NCBI RefSeq assembly: GCF_900538805.1
Contig: NZ_UPZP01000046.1
Span: 1 to 16,149, forward strand
Direction of reading: 5' to 3'
DNA length: 16,149 nt
Source of the DNA: an uncultured Dialister sp.
GTDB lineage: Bacteria > Bacillota > Negativicutes > Veillonellales > Dialisteraceae
Shown here: positions 1 through 6,241 of the stretch, one piece after another
Layout of the letters: every line of letters starts with the position of its first letter
Numbering within the stretch: position 1 is the first letter of the stretch
Notes under the pieces: model-generated
What the model was told of the DNA's origin: nothing
Database searches by the model: none
The model's input: only the letters and a program-made list of their open reading frames with translations
Made by a program: the position numbers and the translations under genes

Positions 1-310
1 CGTAACGCCTGCCGCGAAGCGGCATATAAAACTCATTGCCCGAAGGGCAATCCACAACCCTTTGAACCTTCTGAACCCTTTGAACCCTCTGAACCTTCCC
101 GCCGATTGGTATTTCTTGCAAATAAGTCACCATCGTCATGTCCCAAGATTCTTCGCTTCGCTCAGAATGACTGTGTCCGGCGTGAAGGCAATCCCGTAGC
201 GCCTGCCGCGAAGCGGCATATAAAACTTATTGCCCGAAGGGCAATCCACAACCCTCTGAACCTTCTGAACCCTCTGAACCCTTTGAACCCGGGCCGCAAA
301 GCGGCCCCCC
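1..310 (+). repeat. Composite interspersed repeat, two tandem copies (block 1)
   Basis: Two copies of a module repeat with a period of about 194 bases; the first may begin before the window. Each contains, in order, a hairpin TGCCGC-GAA-GCGGCA (10-24; second copy from 204), a hairpin ATTGCCC-GAA-GGGCAAT (35-51), and four 9-base units of the type CTYTGAACC (60-95 and 254-289). Between the copies lies a module with the CTTCGCTTCGCTCAGAATGAC-type sequence that is common between genes in many bacterial genomes. The block ends with a GC-rich hairpin GGGCCGC-AAA-GCGGCCC (291-307). The same modules recur at 3826-4114, around 7795-8240 and near 15240. Open frames here, such as one at 106-339, only translate the repeat. 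Confidence 0.85.
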
Positions 311-888
311 TTATAACAATCTTCTATAAGTACTTATAGAAAAATAAAATTCTGAAACAAGAAATAGATTTCAAGGACAGAAAATGGAAAATAAATGGGA
401 AATGGGGCTTTCAGTTGCTATTCATAAAAATGAATATTCTGCATAAAAATTCATGACTGAAAAATAGAGTAAATGATTTCTCCGAAAATATGGGATTTTT
501 TGAGGGATTTCCATAGAAGGCAATCGAAAAAAGAGACGATTTGCATAGTTTGCAATATATGTTTATATGCATTGAATACTATATAATTGTAAATACATAG
601 CAATATATATAGTGATATATGCATATTTGATTATGAATTCTCATGCCGTTACAATACAAATGAACGAGAGAGCGTTTCCGTTTCTTGTTTCTTATGTGAG
701 TCTTTCCCGGAGACTGTGAGGAAAGGAGGATAGCCGGTTAACCAGGGATACAGACGGATGATTCAGATTTTCTTTTCGCATTCAGCTATTATTCATGCTT
801 ATTTTTGAAGGTCTGTCATCTTCCGTTATCAGCAGTGTCTTTTTTCCTTACGGAAAAGAGATAGATTTCTTTTAAGGAAGGTGAACTT
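311..888 (+). promoter_or_regulatory. AT-rich leader region of the transporter-oadB operon
   Basis: This 578-base stretch holds no credible gene. It contains a perfect 20-base palindrome TTCTATAAGT/ACTTATAGAA at 322-341 and a very AT-rich section at about 540-640. A sigma70-type promoter candidate is TTGATT (627-632), a 17-base spacer and TACAAT (650-655), which would start RNA near 662 and leave a leader of about 225 bases. Inside that leader are a hairpin AGTCT/AGACT (about 699-715), a Shine-Dalgarno-like AAAGGAGG at 722-729 with no start codon in range, and a small hairpin TTTTCC-TTAC-GGAAAA at 842-857 just before the gene's ribosome binding site. I do not recognise a known riboswitch class in it. 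Confidence 0.45.
627..655 (+). promoter_or_regulatory. Candidate promoter of the transporter-oadB1 operon
   Basis: TTGATT at 627-632 and TACAAT at 650-655 are separated by 17 bases, the ideal sigma70 spacing, and sit at the downstream edge of an AT-rich tract. It is the best match in the leader, but other TATAAT-like hexamers occur around 580-590, so the true start is uncertain. Confidence 0.4.
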
Positions 889-2187
889 ATGGATCCAGCT
901 ATTATCACACTATGTGTGCTGGCAGTAGCAGCATTCCTGTTTGTTACCGAATTAATTCCGCTGGCAGTGACTGCCATGGCAGCCTGCACGGCCCTGGGAA
1001 TTCTGGGCGTTCTTCCGTCCAAGCAGGTGTATGCAGGTCTTTCCAATTCCACCGTCGTTCTTTTTGGCGGTATGTTCGTCATCGGCGCAGCCATGTTCAA
1101 AACAGGCCTGGCTGAAGCAGTAGGTCTCTGGGTAGTAAACAAGGCAGGCACCAAGGAAGTACCGCTCATGGGTGCTATCATGATTGTTACCATTGCCCTG
1201 TCTGCCGTTTCCTCCAATACCGGCACCGTGGCCTGCCTCATGCCGGTTATCGTCGGTATTGCCAACGCTGCCCACATTCCGGCATCTAAGGAACTGATGC
1301 CTCTGGCAGTGGCAGCTAACGTAGGCGGCACCATCACCATGATCGGTACTCCGCCAAACGTTATCGTTACCGGCGCTCTGTCCGCTGCCGGTCTTCCGTC
1401 CTTCGGCTTCTTCGAATTTGCTTTAATCGGTGTACCTCTGTCCCTGATTGTCCTGGTGTACATGCTCACCATCGGAAGAAAGACCATTCCGGCCAAGAGC
1501 GCAGGCGCTATGGATGCAGCTGCCGTTGAAGCAGCGAAGAAAGAAGCCGGCGCTTCTGATGACAATGCACCGAAGAGCAAGACAAAGATGTGGATTTCCG
1601 GCCTCATTCTTCTGGGCGTGGTAGCTGCCATGGCTCTGAACCTGAAGACCGTTCCGCTGCAGACTGCTGCGGTCACCGGTGCCATTCTCTGCGTTATCAC
1701 CGGCTGCCTGAAAGAAAAGGAAGCCTATGCAGGTATCGACTGGGTTACCATTTTCCTCTTCGCCGGCATGCTTTCCGTAGCCACCGCCATGGATAAGACC
1801 GGCGCAGGCAAGCTCATTGCGGACACCGTGGTGAACATGATGGGCGAAAATCCAAACCCCATCGTTCTCTGCGCTGTGCTGTACCTGATTTCCAACGTAC
1901 TCACCCAGTTCATGTCCAATACCGCGTCTGCAGCACTTCTTGCGCCCATCGGTATTTCCATTGCCCAGTCCATCGGCGCTGATCCGAAACCGGTACTCAT
2001 GTCCATCGGTATCGCAGCTTCCATGGCCTTTGCAACACCCATGGCTACTCCGCCAAACACCCTGGTCCTCGGACCTGGCGGATTCTCCTTCAATGATTAT
2101 GTAAAAGTAGGCGTTCCGCTCTGCCTTATTACATTCATTGCAAGCGTACTGATTATTCCGATTTTCTGGCCATTCTTCCCGGGATAA
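889..2187 (+). CDS. DASS/SLC13-family anion transporter (probable dicarboxylate:sodium symporter)
   Basis: A 432-residue inner-membrane carrier of the divalent anion:sodium symporter (SLC13, DASS) group. The family diagnostic SNT motifs are visible twice, at residues 109-111 (SSNTGT) and 343-345 (MSNTAS). They are followed by the paired loops GTPPN (153-157) and ATPPN (386-390), reflecting the inverted two-repeat fold in which these motifs bind sodium and the carboxylates. A charged linker at about 200-233 separates the halves. Length is typical for bacterial members. The ATG is preceded by AAGGAAGGTG at 874-882. It is first in an operon with a small membrane subunit and an OadB-like sodium pump, so a dicarboxylate such as succinate or malate is the likely substrate (inference). 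Citrate or another organic anion is possible; sequence alone does not settle it. Confidence 0.85.
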   Translation: MDPAIITLCVLAVAAFLFVTELIPLAVTAMAACTALGILGVLPSKQVYAGLSNSTVVLFGGMFVIGAAMFKTGLAEAVGLWVVNKAGTKEVPLMGAIMIVTIALSAVSSNTGTVACLMPVIVGIANAAHIPASKELMPLAVAANVGGTITMIGTPPNVIVTGALSAAGLPSFGFFEFALIGVPLSLIVLVYMLTIGRKTIPAKSAGAMDAAAVEAAKKEAGASDDNAPKSKTKMWISGLILLGVVAAMALNLKTVPLQTAAVTGAILCVITGCLKEKEAYAGIDWVTIFLFAGMLSVATAMDKTGAGKLIADTVVNMMGENPNPIVLCAVLYLISNVLTQFMSNTASAALLAPIGISIAQSIGADPKPVLMSIGIAASMAFATPMATPPNTLVLGPGGFSFNDYVKVGVPLCLITFIASVLIIPIFWPFFPG

Positions 2188-2281
2188 TCGCACTTTAATT
2201 CTGAGCCGGTTCTGCCGGTTCCGTAGAGGGGGAGAACCCCGGACGTTTTCATGACGTCTCCAAAGAAAGGTGGATTACTAC

Positions 2282-2410
2282 ATGGCATCTCCAAGCCCGC
2301 TTTCCATTTGCCTCACCAACATGGTTATCGTATTTGCGGTCCTCGTTGTTCTTGCATTCGTCATCCAGCTGATTCATATCGTGGATCCCACGAAGAATAA
2401 GAAGAAATAA
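2282..2410 (+). CDS. OadG-like small single-helix subunit (42 aa)
   Basis: A 42-residue protein beginning MASPSPLSI. One hydrophobic helix spans about residues 12-33 (NMVIVFAVLVVLAFVIQLIH), and the tail is basic and lysine-rich (PTKNKKK). The topology matches the membrane helix of the gamma subunit of sodium-pumping decarboxylases, but without the long C-terminal linker and metal-binding tail of full OadG. Ribosome binding site AAAGGTGG lies at about 2266-2273. It follows the transporter by 94 bases and precedes oadB by only 20 bases, so it almost certainly belongs to the beta subunit's complex. Function is inferred from size, topology and position. Confidence 0.75.
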   Translation: MASPSPLSICLTNMVIVFAVLVVLAFVIQLIHIVDPTKNKKK

Positions 2411-2430
2411 CCATAGAAGGAGGTTACAAC

Positions 2431-3555
2431 ATGGAAGGATTTATGAGAGCACTTACCTCCGTATGGACAGACTCCGGCTTTGCCGCTCTGACCTGGGAGA
2501 ATCTGATTATGATTCTGGTAGGCATTGTCCTGCTTTATCTGGCGATTGCAAAGGAGTACGAACCTCTTCTGCTCATGCCCATCGCCTTCGGCGATATCAT
2601 GGCCAACTTCCCGAATACCGGTTTCGAAACCGATATGGGCGTTATGATGGCCATCGGATTTGGTATTAAGTATGAAATTTTCCCGCCGCTGATTTTCATG
2701 GGCGTCGGTGCCATGACGGACTTCGGTCCCCTCATTGCCAACCCGAAGACCATGCTCCTCGGTGCAGCTGCCCAGATCGGCGTATTCGTAGCACTGGCCG
2801 GCGCTATGCTTCTTGGCTTCAATGTGCAGGAAGCCGCTTCCATCGGTATCATCGGTGGCGCTGACGGCCCGACCTCTATTTATCTGACTTCAAAACTGGC
2901 TCCTCACCTTCTCGGTGCCGTAGCCGTAGCAGCTTACTCCTACATGTCCCTGGTACCCCTGATTCAGCCTCCTATTATGAAGCTCTTCACCACCAAGGAA
3001 CAGAGAAAGATCAGAATGACCAACCTTCGTCCGGTCACCCATTTTGAAAAGGTGGCATTCCCGATTGTCGTATCCATCGTAGTATCCCTGCTTCTCCCGC
3101 CGGTGGCAGCTCTGATGGGCATGCTCTGCCTGGGCAATCTCTTCGAAGTATCCGGCGTAACTGCCCGTCTGTCTGATACTGCCCAGAACGCACTGTGCAA
3201 CATCGTTACCATTTTCCTGGCAACCGGCACAGGCCTCACCATGACCGGTGACAAGTTCATCCGCGTACAGACCCTGGAAATCATCTGCCTTGGCCTTGTG
3301 GCTTTCGCAGCAGGCACCGCAGGCGGCGTACTTTTTGGCCAGATCATGAGAATTGCATCCGGCAACAAGGTGAACCCCCTCATCGGTTCCGCAGGCGTAT
3401 CCGCCGTTCCCATGGCAGCCCGCGTATCCCAGGTGGTAGGTCTCCGCGACAACCCGTCCAACTACCTGCTCATGCAGGCTATGGGACCCAACGTTGCAGG
3501 CGTTATCGGTACTGCAGTAGCTGCAGGCACCATGCTGGCACAGTTCGGAGGCTGA
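2431..3555 (+). CDS. oadB: Sodium-translocating decarboxylase beta subunit, OadB-like (paralog 1)
   Basis: A 374-residue polytopic membrane protein of the OadB/MmdB/GcdB family, which couples decarboxylation of carboxybiotin to sodium export. The functional residues reported for Klebsiella OadB (D203, Y229, N373, G377, S382, R389) fall at D145 (in GGADGPTSIY), Y171 (SYMSLVP), N315 and G319 (NPLIGSAG), S324 and R331, with exactly conserved spacing. The family signature IQPPIMKLFTTKE is at about 178-190. Ribosome binding site AAGGAGGT is at 2417-2424. It is the last gene of the operon and is followed by a terminator. The carboxyltransferase alpha and biotin carrier subunits are absent from this window, so whether the substrate is oxaloacetate, methylmalonyl-CoA or another acid cannot be read here. 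Confidence 0.92.
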   Translation: MEGFMRALTSVWTDSGFAALTWENLIMILVGIVLLYLAIAKEYEPLLLMPIAFGDIMANFPNTGFETDMGVMMAIGFGIKYEIFPPLIFMGVGAMTDFGPLIANPKTMLLGAAAQIGVFVALAGAMLLGFNVQEAASIGIIGGADGPTSIYLTSKLAPHLLGAVAVAAYSYMSLVPLIQPPIMKLFTTKEQRKIRMTNLRPVTHFEKVAFPIVVSIVVSLLLPPVAALMGMLCLGNLFEVSGVTARLSDTAQNALCNIVTIFLATGTGLTMTGDKFIRVQTLEIICLGLVAFAAGTAGGVLFGQIMRIASGNKVNPLIGSAGVSAVPMAARVSQVVGLRDNPSNYLLMQAMGPNVAGVIGTAVAAGTMLAQFGG

Positions 3556-3573
3556 TTTCTTTAAGAAATCCGT

Positions 3574-3611
3574 CAATAAAAAGCACTCTCGAAAGAGGGT
3601 GCTTTTTTATT
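3574..3611 (+). terminator. Rho-independent terminator after oadB1
   Basis: Stem AAAAAGCACTCTC (3578-3590) and GAGGGTGCTTTTT (3595-3607) with a GAAA tetraloop, flanked by an A-tract and a T-tract, so it may act in both directions. It lies about 20 bases after the oadB1 stop. Confidence 0.9.
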
Positions 3612-3667
3612 GGGGCGGCGAGGCCGCCCCGGGTTCGGAGGGTTCAAAAGGTGCAGAGGGTTCAGAG
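3612..3667 (-). repeat. GC hairpin plus 9-base repeats, inverted copy
   Basis: GGGGCGGC-GAG-GCCGCCCC (3612-3630) is followed by four 9-base units in inverse orientation (GGTTCNNAG type, 3632-3667). These are the reverse complement of the CTYTGAACC units in the other repeat blocks. This copy faces the direct block at 3826-4114. Confidence 0.75.
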
Positions 3668-3825
3668 GGGAAGGTGGCGCCGTTAGGCGTTGGCGGATAG
3701 GGACGTCAAATTTCGGACCTATCCCCACCGCTTCGCGGAGCCCCCTTCCTGAGGAAGGGGCCTGCCCATAGAGGTATTTTTCTTTTGCTGCAGAACCTAT
3801 GCAGAATGATGACGGGAAGGGAAGA
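3668..3825. repeat. Spacer with three further palindromes
   Basis: Contains GGATAGG...CCTATCC (arms 3695-3701 and 3718-3724), CCGC-TTC-GCGG (about 3728-3738) and CCCCTTCCT-G-AGGAAGGGG (3742-3760). A related CCTTCCT-C-AGGAAGG occurs at 6124-6138 together with a GGATAGGGG motif, so these form a second dispersed palindrome family. No gene is visible. Confidence 0.6.
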
Positions 3826-4114
3826 ACGTAATGCCTGCCGCGAAGCGGCATATAAACTCATTACCCGAAGGGTAATCCACAACCCTCTGAACCCTTTGAA
3901 CCTTCCCGCCGATCGGTATTTATTGGAAATAAGTCACTACCGCCATGTACCAAGATTCTTCGCTTCGCTCAGAATGACTGTGTCCGGCGTGAAGGCAATC
4001 CCGTAACGCCTGCCGCGAAGCGGCATATAAAACTCATTGCCCGAAGGGCAATCCACAACCCTTTGAACCTTCTGAACCTTTTGGACCTTTTGAACCTGGG
4101 CCGCAAAGCGGCCC
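3826..4114 (+). repeat. Composite interspersed repeat, two copies (block 2)
   Basis: Same modules and order as block 1: TGCCGC-GAA-GCGGCA at 3836-3850, ATTACCC-GAA-GGGTAAT at 3860-3876, two 9-base units (3885-3902), the CTTCGCTTCGCTCAGAATGAC module (about 3958-3978), a second hairpin pair, four 9-base units (4061-4096) and the closing GGGCCGC-AAA-GCGGCCC (4098-4114). The hairpin at 3860 differs from the block 1 version by a compensatory G-C to A-T change in its stem. Confidence 0.88.
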
Positions 4115-4116
4115 TC

Positions 4117-4145
4117 TTGCATTCTACTGAAAATACTGATATCAT
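4117..4145 (+). promoter_or_regulatory. Candidate promoter for the 103-aa membrane protein
   Basis: TTGCAT (4117-4122), a 17-base spacer and TATCAT (4140-4145) lie directly after the closing hairpin of repeat block 2 and about 25 bases before the ATG at 4171. Confidence 0.5.
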
Positions 4146-4170
4146 TACACTTGATAAGGAGTATTTGACT

Positions 4171-4482
4171 ATGCAATTAATTGATTTATCTGATGTACAG
4201 GATTTCAGCGCCGCCCGTTTCCTGCTGTACTGGCTGGTGGCGTCCGTTGTGGCCATTATTGTGGCCTACAGTATCGGACAGGAGAATAAGCTGAAGTGGT
4301 TTAGGCAGCGGAAGTCCAATGGCTTTATGGTGCGCCGCGGGGTGTTTGGCAATTTCAGTCTGCTGGGGGTGCCGAATTCGAAGCAGGGCTTTGCCATTAC
4401 GGCGGGCATCTTTATCGGCTCCGGTATTATTTGGGCACTTCTTGTATTTGTCATTCTGCCTGTTTTCGGGTATAATTTATAG
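4171..4482 (+). CDS. Hypothetical two-helix membrane protein (103 aa)
   Basis: I do not recognise a family. The 103-residue protein starts MQLIDLSDVQ and has two hydrophobic segments, at about residues 17-36 (YWLVASVVAIIVAYSIG) and about 76-98 (the last ending in FVILPVFGYNL). They are joined by a basic, glycine-containing loop (KLKWFRQRKSNGFMVRRGVFGN). I chose the ATG at 4171 because AAGGAG lies about 11 bases before it and a promoter ends at 4145; the open frame continues upstream only into repeat sequence. It is a separate transcription unit, neighbour to the second oadB, and a promoter for the next gene appears to lie within its last codons. A role with the sodium pump is possible but unsupported. 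Confidence 0.65.
   Translation: MQLIDLSDVQDFSAARFLLYWLVASVVAIIVAYSIGQENKLKWFRQRKSNGFMVRRGVFGNFSLLGVPNSKQGFAITAGIFIGSGIIWALLVFVILPVFGYNL
4448..4476 (+). promoter_or_regulatory. Candidate promoter of oadB2, inside the end of the upstream gene
   Basis: TTGTCA (4448-4453), a 17-base spacer and a perfect TATAAT (4471-4476). Transcription would start near 4483, giving a leader of about 210 bases before the oadB2 start. The hexamers also encode the C-terminus of the upstream protein, so chance similarity is possible. Confidence 0.5.
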
Positions 4483-4550
4483 TATAGAAATTACAGTTTC
4501 ATATTTCGTTTCCTGCGTATGGCACAGGGGTAGGAAATCCATCCTGATAG

Positions 4551-4587
4551 AAGGACCTGGCATTGAAAAATGTCGGGCCTTTTTTTT
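4551..4587 (+). terminator. Rho-independent terminator or attenuator in the oadB2 leader
   Basis: An imperfect stem AAGGACCTGGCATT / AATGTCGGGCCTT around a short A-rich loop is followed by eight T residues. It could end the 103-aa gene's transcript. Because the likely oadB2 promoter is upstream of it (4448-4476), it could instead attenuate oadB2. Confidence 0.7.
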
Positions 4588-4691
4588 AAAAGAATTCATG
4601 TACTGCAGGTTATTTTTTTTCATCACAGAAAAAGAAGAAAAGGAAATCGGATGAAAGGGTATTTGTATTTTTATTCATTTAGGAGGTTTCA

Positions 4692-5843
4692 ATGACAGCC
4701 TGGGAAAGTATTGCGAAAGAGTTGTTCAGCGGGGTCATAGGCATGGGCGACCCCTCTGTGTGGATGATGTTTCTCATCGGAGGCATCCTCATTTATCTGG
4801 GGGTAAAGAAGGATTATGAGCCCATGCTTCTCTTCCCCATGGGGGTGGGCTGTATCCTGGCCAACATTCCCGGCCATTTTGCGGTGATTCCCACAGGAGG
4901 AGGAGAGCCTGGTTTCCTGTCTGTGCTCTATGAGGCGGGCATTGCCAATGAGCTTTTCCCGGTGCTGATTTTCATTGCGGTAGGGGCCATGTGTGAGTTT
5001 GATCCACTAATCCGGGCGCCCTATGTCATGCTGTTTGCAGCGGCCGCCCATTTTGGCATTTTTGCTGCCGCCCTTCTGGCAGCGCTGGCGGGATTTCCTT
5101 TCAACGAAGCGGCGTCCATCGGTATCATTGGCGCTGCCGACGGCCCCACCACCATCTTTGTGGCCCAGAAATTTGCGACGAACCTTTTGGCGCCTCTGAC
5201 GGTGACGGCTTTCTGCTACATGTCCCTGGTGCCCATTATCCAGCCGCCGATTGTGAAGCTCCTCACCACGAAGAAGGAGCGCATGATCCGCATGCCCTTC
5301 AAGGCGGAAAAACCGGTGTCCTGGACGGCCCGTTTCCTCTTTCCCCTGATGGTGGTGCTTATTGCAGGCATTCTGGCGCCTATTTCCGTACCCCTCATCG
5401 GTGCCCTCATGTTCGGCAACCTGCTGAAGGTGTCCGGCGTTACGGATTCCCTGTCCAATGCGGCGCAGAATGAGCTGTCCAACCTGGTCACCCTTCTCCT
5501 GGGCATTACGGTGGGGGCCACCATGACGGCGGAAAATATCCTCACCATGGACGTTCTCAAAATCCTGGTGCTGGGAGCCTTTGCCTTCGTATTCGATACG
5601 GTGGGCGGCGTCCTTTTCGCCAAGCTGGCCAACCTGTTCCTGAAAAAGAAGATTAACCCCATGATTGGGGCCTGCGGCATTTCCGCATTCCCCATGTCGG
5701 GGCGCGTCATTGCCAAGATGGCGCTGAAGGAAGACCCGTCCAATTATATTATCCAGCATGCCATGGGGGTCAATGTGGCAGGCCAGGTGGCTTCCGTAGT
5801 AGCCGGCGGTCTGGTGCTGGCTTTGATTCCCGTACTGGGTTAA
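4692..5843 (+). CDS. oadB: Sodium-translocating decarboxylase beta subunit, OadB-like (paralog 2)
   Basis: A 383-residue polytopic membrane protein, paralog of the gene at 2431. It conserves the coupling residues D150 (GAADGPTTIF), Y176 (CYMSLVP), N322 and G326 (NPMIGACG), S331 and R338, with two extra residues between D150 and N322 relative to paralog 1. The signature IQPPIVKLLTTKKE is at about 183-196. An insertion at about residues 65-78 (TGGGEPG) replaces a shorter loop in paralog 1. Ribosome binding site AGGAGGT is at 4681-4687. It is followed 19 bases later by its own small single-helix gene. It probably serves a different decarboxylase from paralog 1 (oxaloacetate versus methylmalonyl-CoA or glutaconyl-CoA types), but the sequence does not say which. 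Confidence 0.92.
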   Translation: MTAWESIAKELFSGVIGMGDPSVWMMFLIGGILIYLGVKKDYEPMLLFPMGVGCILANIPGHFAVIPTGGGEPGFLSVLYEAGIANELFPVLIFIAVGAMCEFDPLIRAPYVMLFAAAAHFGIFAAALLAALAGFPFNEAASIGIIGAADGPTTIFVAQKFATNLLAPLTVTAFCYMSLVPIIQPPIVKLLTTKKERMIRMPFKAEKPVSWTARFLFPLMVVLIAGILAPISVPLIGALMFGNLLKVSGVTDSLSNAAQNELSNLVTLLLGITVGATMTAENILTMDVLKILVLGAFAFVFDTVGGVLFAKLANLFLKKKINPMIGACGISAFPMSGRVIAKMALKEDPSNYIIQHAMGVNVAGQVASVVAGGLVLALIPVLG

Positions 5844-5862
5844 GTGGGACAAGGAGGAAATC

Positions 5863-5985
5863 ATGACAAGTGTAGAATCGTCCATAGCATTAATGGTTAT
5901 CGCCTATCCCCTTCTTTTCGTGGTGATGGCGGTGTTTGCAGGATTGACATATCTTTTGAACCGGGTGTTTCCGGAAAGAAAATAG
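5863..5985 (+). CDS. OadG-like small single-helix subunit (40 aa)
   Basis: A 40-residue protein starting MTSVESSIAL, with one transmembrane helix at about residues 8-32 and a short basic tail (NRVFPERK). It begins 19 bases after oadB2 with AAGGAGG at about 5851-5857. Size and topology match the membrane helix of a decarboxylase gamma subunit without its soluble tail. It differs in sequence from the 42-residue partner of paralog 1 and sits downstream rather than upstream of its beta subunit. Role as an assembly or stabilising subunit of the pump is inferred. Confidence 0.75.
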   Translation: MTSVESSIALMVIAYPLLFVVMAVFAGLTYLLNRVFPERK

Positions 5986-6200
5986 TGTGAAAGTGAGACA
6001 GTGAGACAGGGGGATAGGTGGACGGCTATCCGCGGGAAGTCATTATCAGACAGAAAAACATCGGATATGCTGTGTTTTCTTCATTCAGGTGGTGTAGAAA
6101 AGTGAGACGCAGGGCCTCAGCCTCCTTCCTCAGGAAGGGGGCTGGCGCCGCAGGCACCGGAGGATAGGGGTGTCCATGTTCGGAAAGTTGCCCATGGGAG
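5986..6200. repeat. Intergenic spacer with short repeats
   Basis: Two tandem AGTGAGAC units (5992-6007) recur at 6101-6108 and, inverted, in the CACTGTCA array at 7756-7785. A palindrome CCTTCCT-C-AGGAAGG is at 6124-6138, related to that at 3742-3760. No gene is visible. Confidence 0.55.
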
Positions 6201-6239
6201 CAATCAAAAAAACGGCGCAGAAGCGCCGTTTTTTGATTG
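6201..6239. terminator. Bidirectional terminator for the aminopeptidase (and oadB2 unit)
   Basis: A long stem CAATCA-A7-CGGCGC (6201-6218) and GCGCCG-T6-GATTG (6223-6239) with an AGAA loop. The A-tract and T-tract make it work on both strands. It abuts the stop codon of the minus-strand aminopeptidase and can also stop transcripts from the oadB2 side. Confidence 0.92.
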
Positions 6240-6241
6240 TT

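Noticed and set aside
106..339. Small open frame in repeat block 1, with similar ones at 3785-4006, 3937-4256 and 7836-8427
   Set aside because: They translate the interspersed repeat, giving the typical spurious peptides (such as NPLNPLNP or ILSEAKNL).
758..808. 16-codon leader peptide before the DASS gene
   Set aside because: The nearest Shine-Dalgarno-like sequence (722-729) is 28 bases away, and the peptide has no runs of a regulatory amino acid.
816..1700. 294-residue minus-strand open frame
   Set aside because: It lies antisense to the DASS transporter, is rich in low-complexity Ala/Pro/Thr translation and has no motif.
4063..4170. Upstream start for the 103-aa protein
   Set aside because: The extension translates the 9-base repeats and the GC hairpin and lies upstream of the promoter.
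4319..4654. 111-residue open frame overlapping the end of the 103-aa gene
   Set aside because: It starts inside a better gene in another frame and runs through a terminator; no ribosome binding site.
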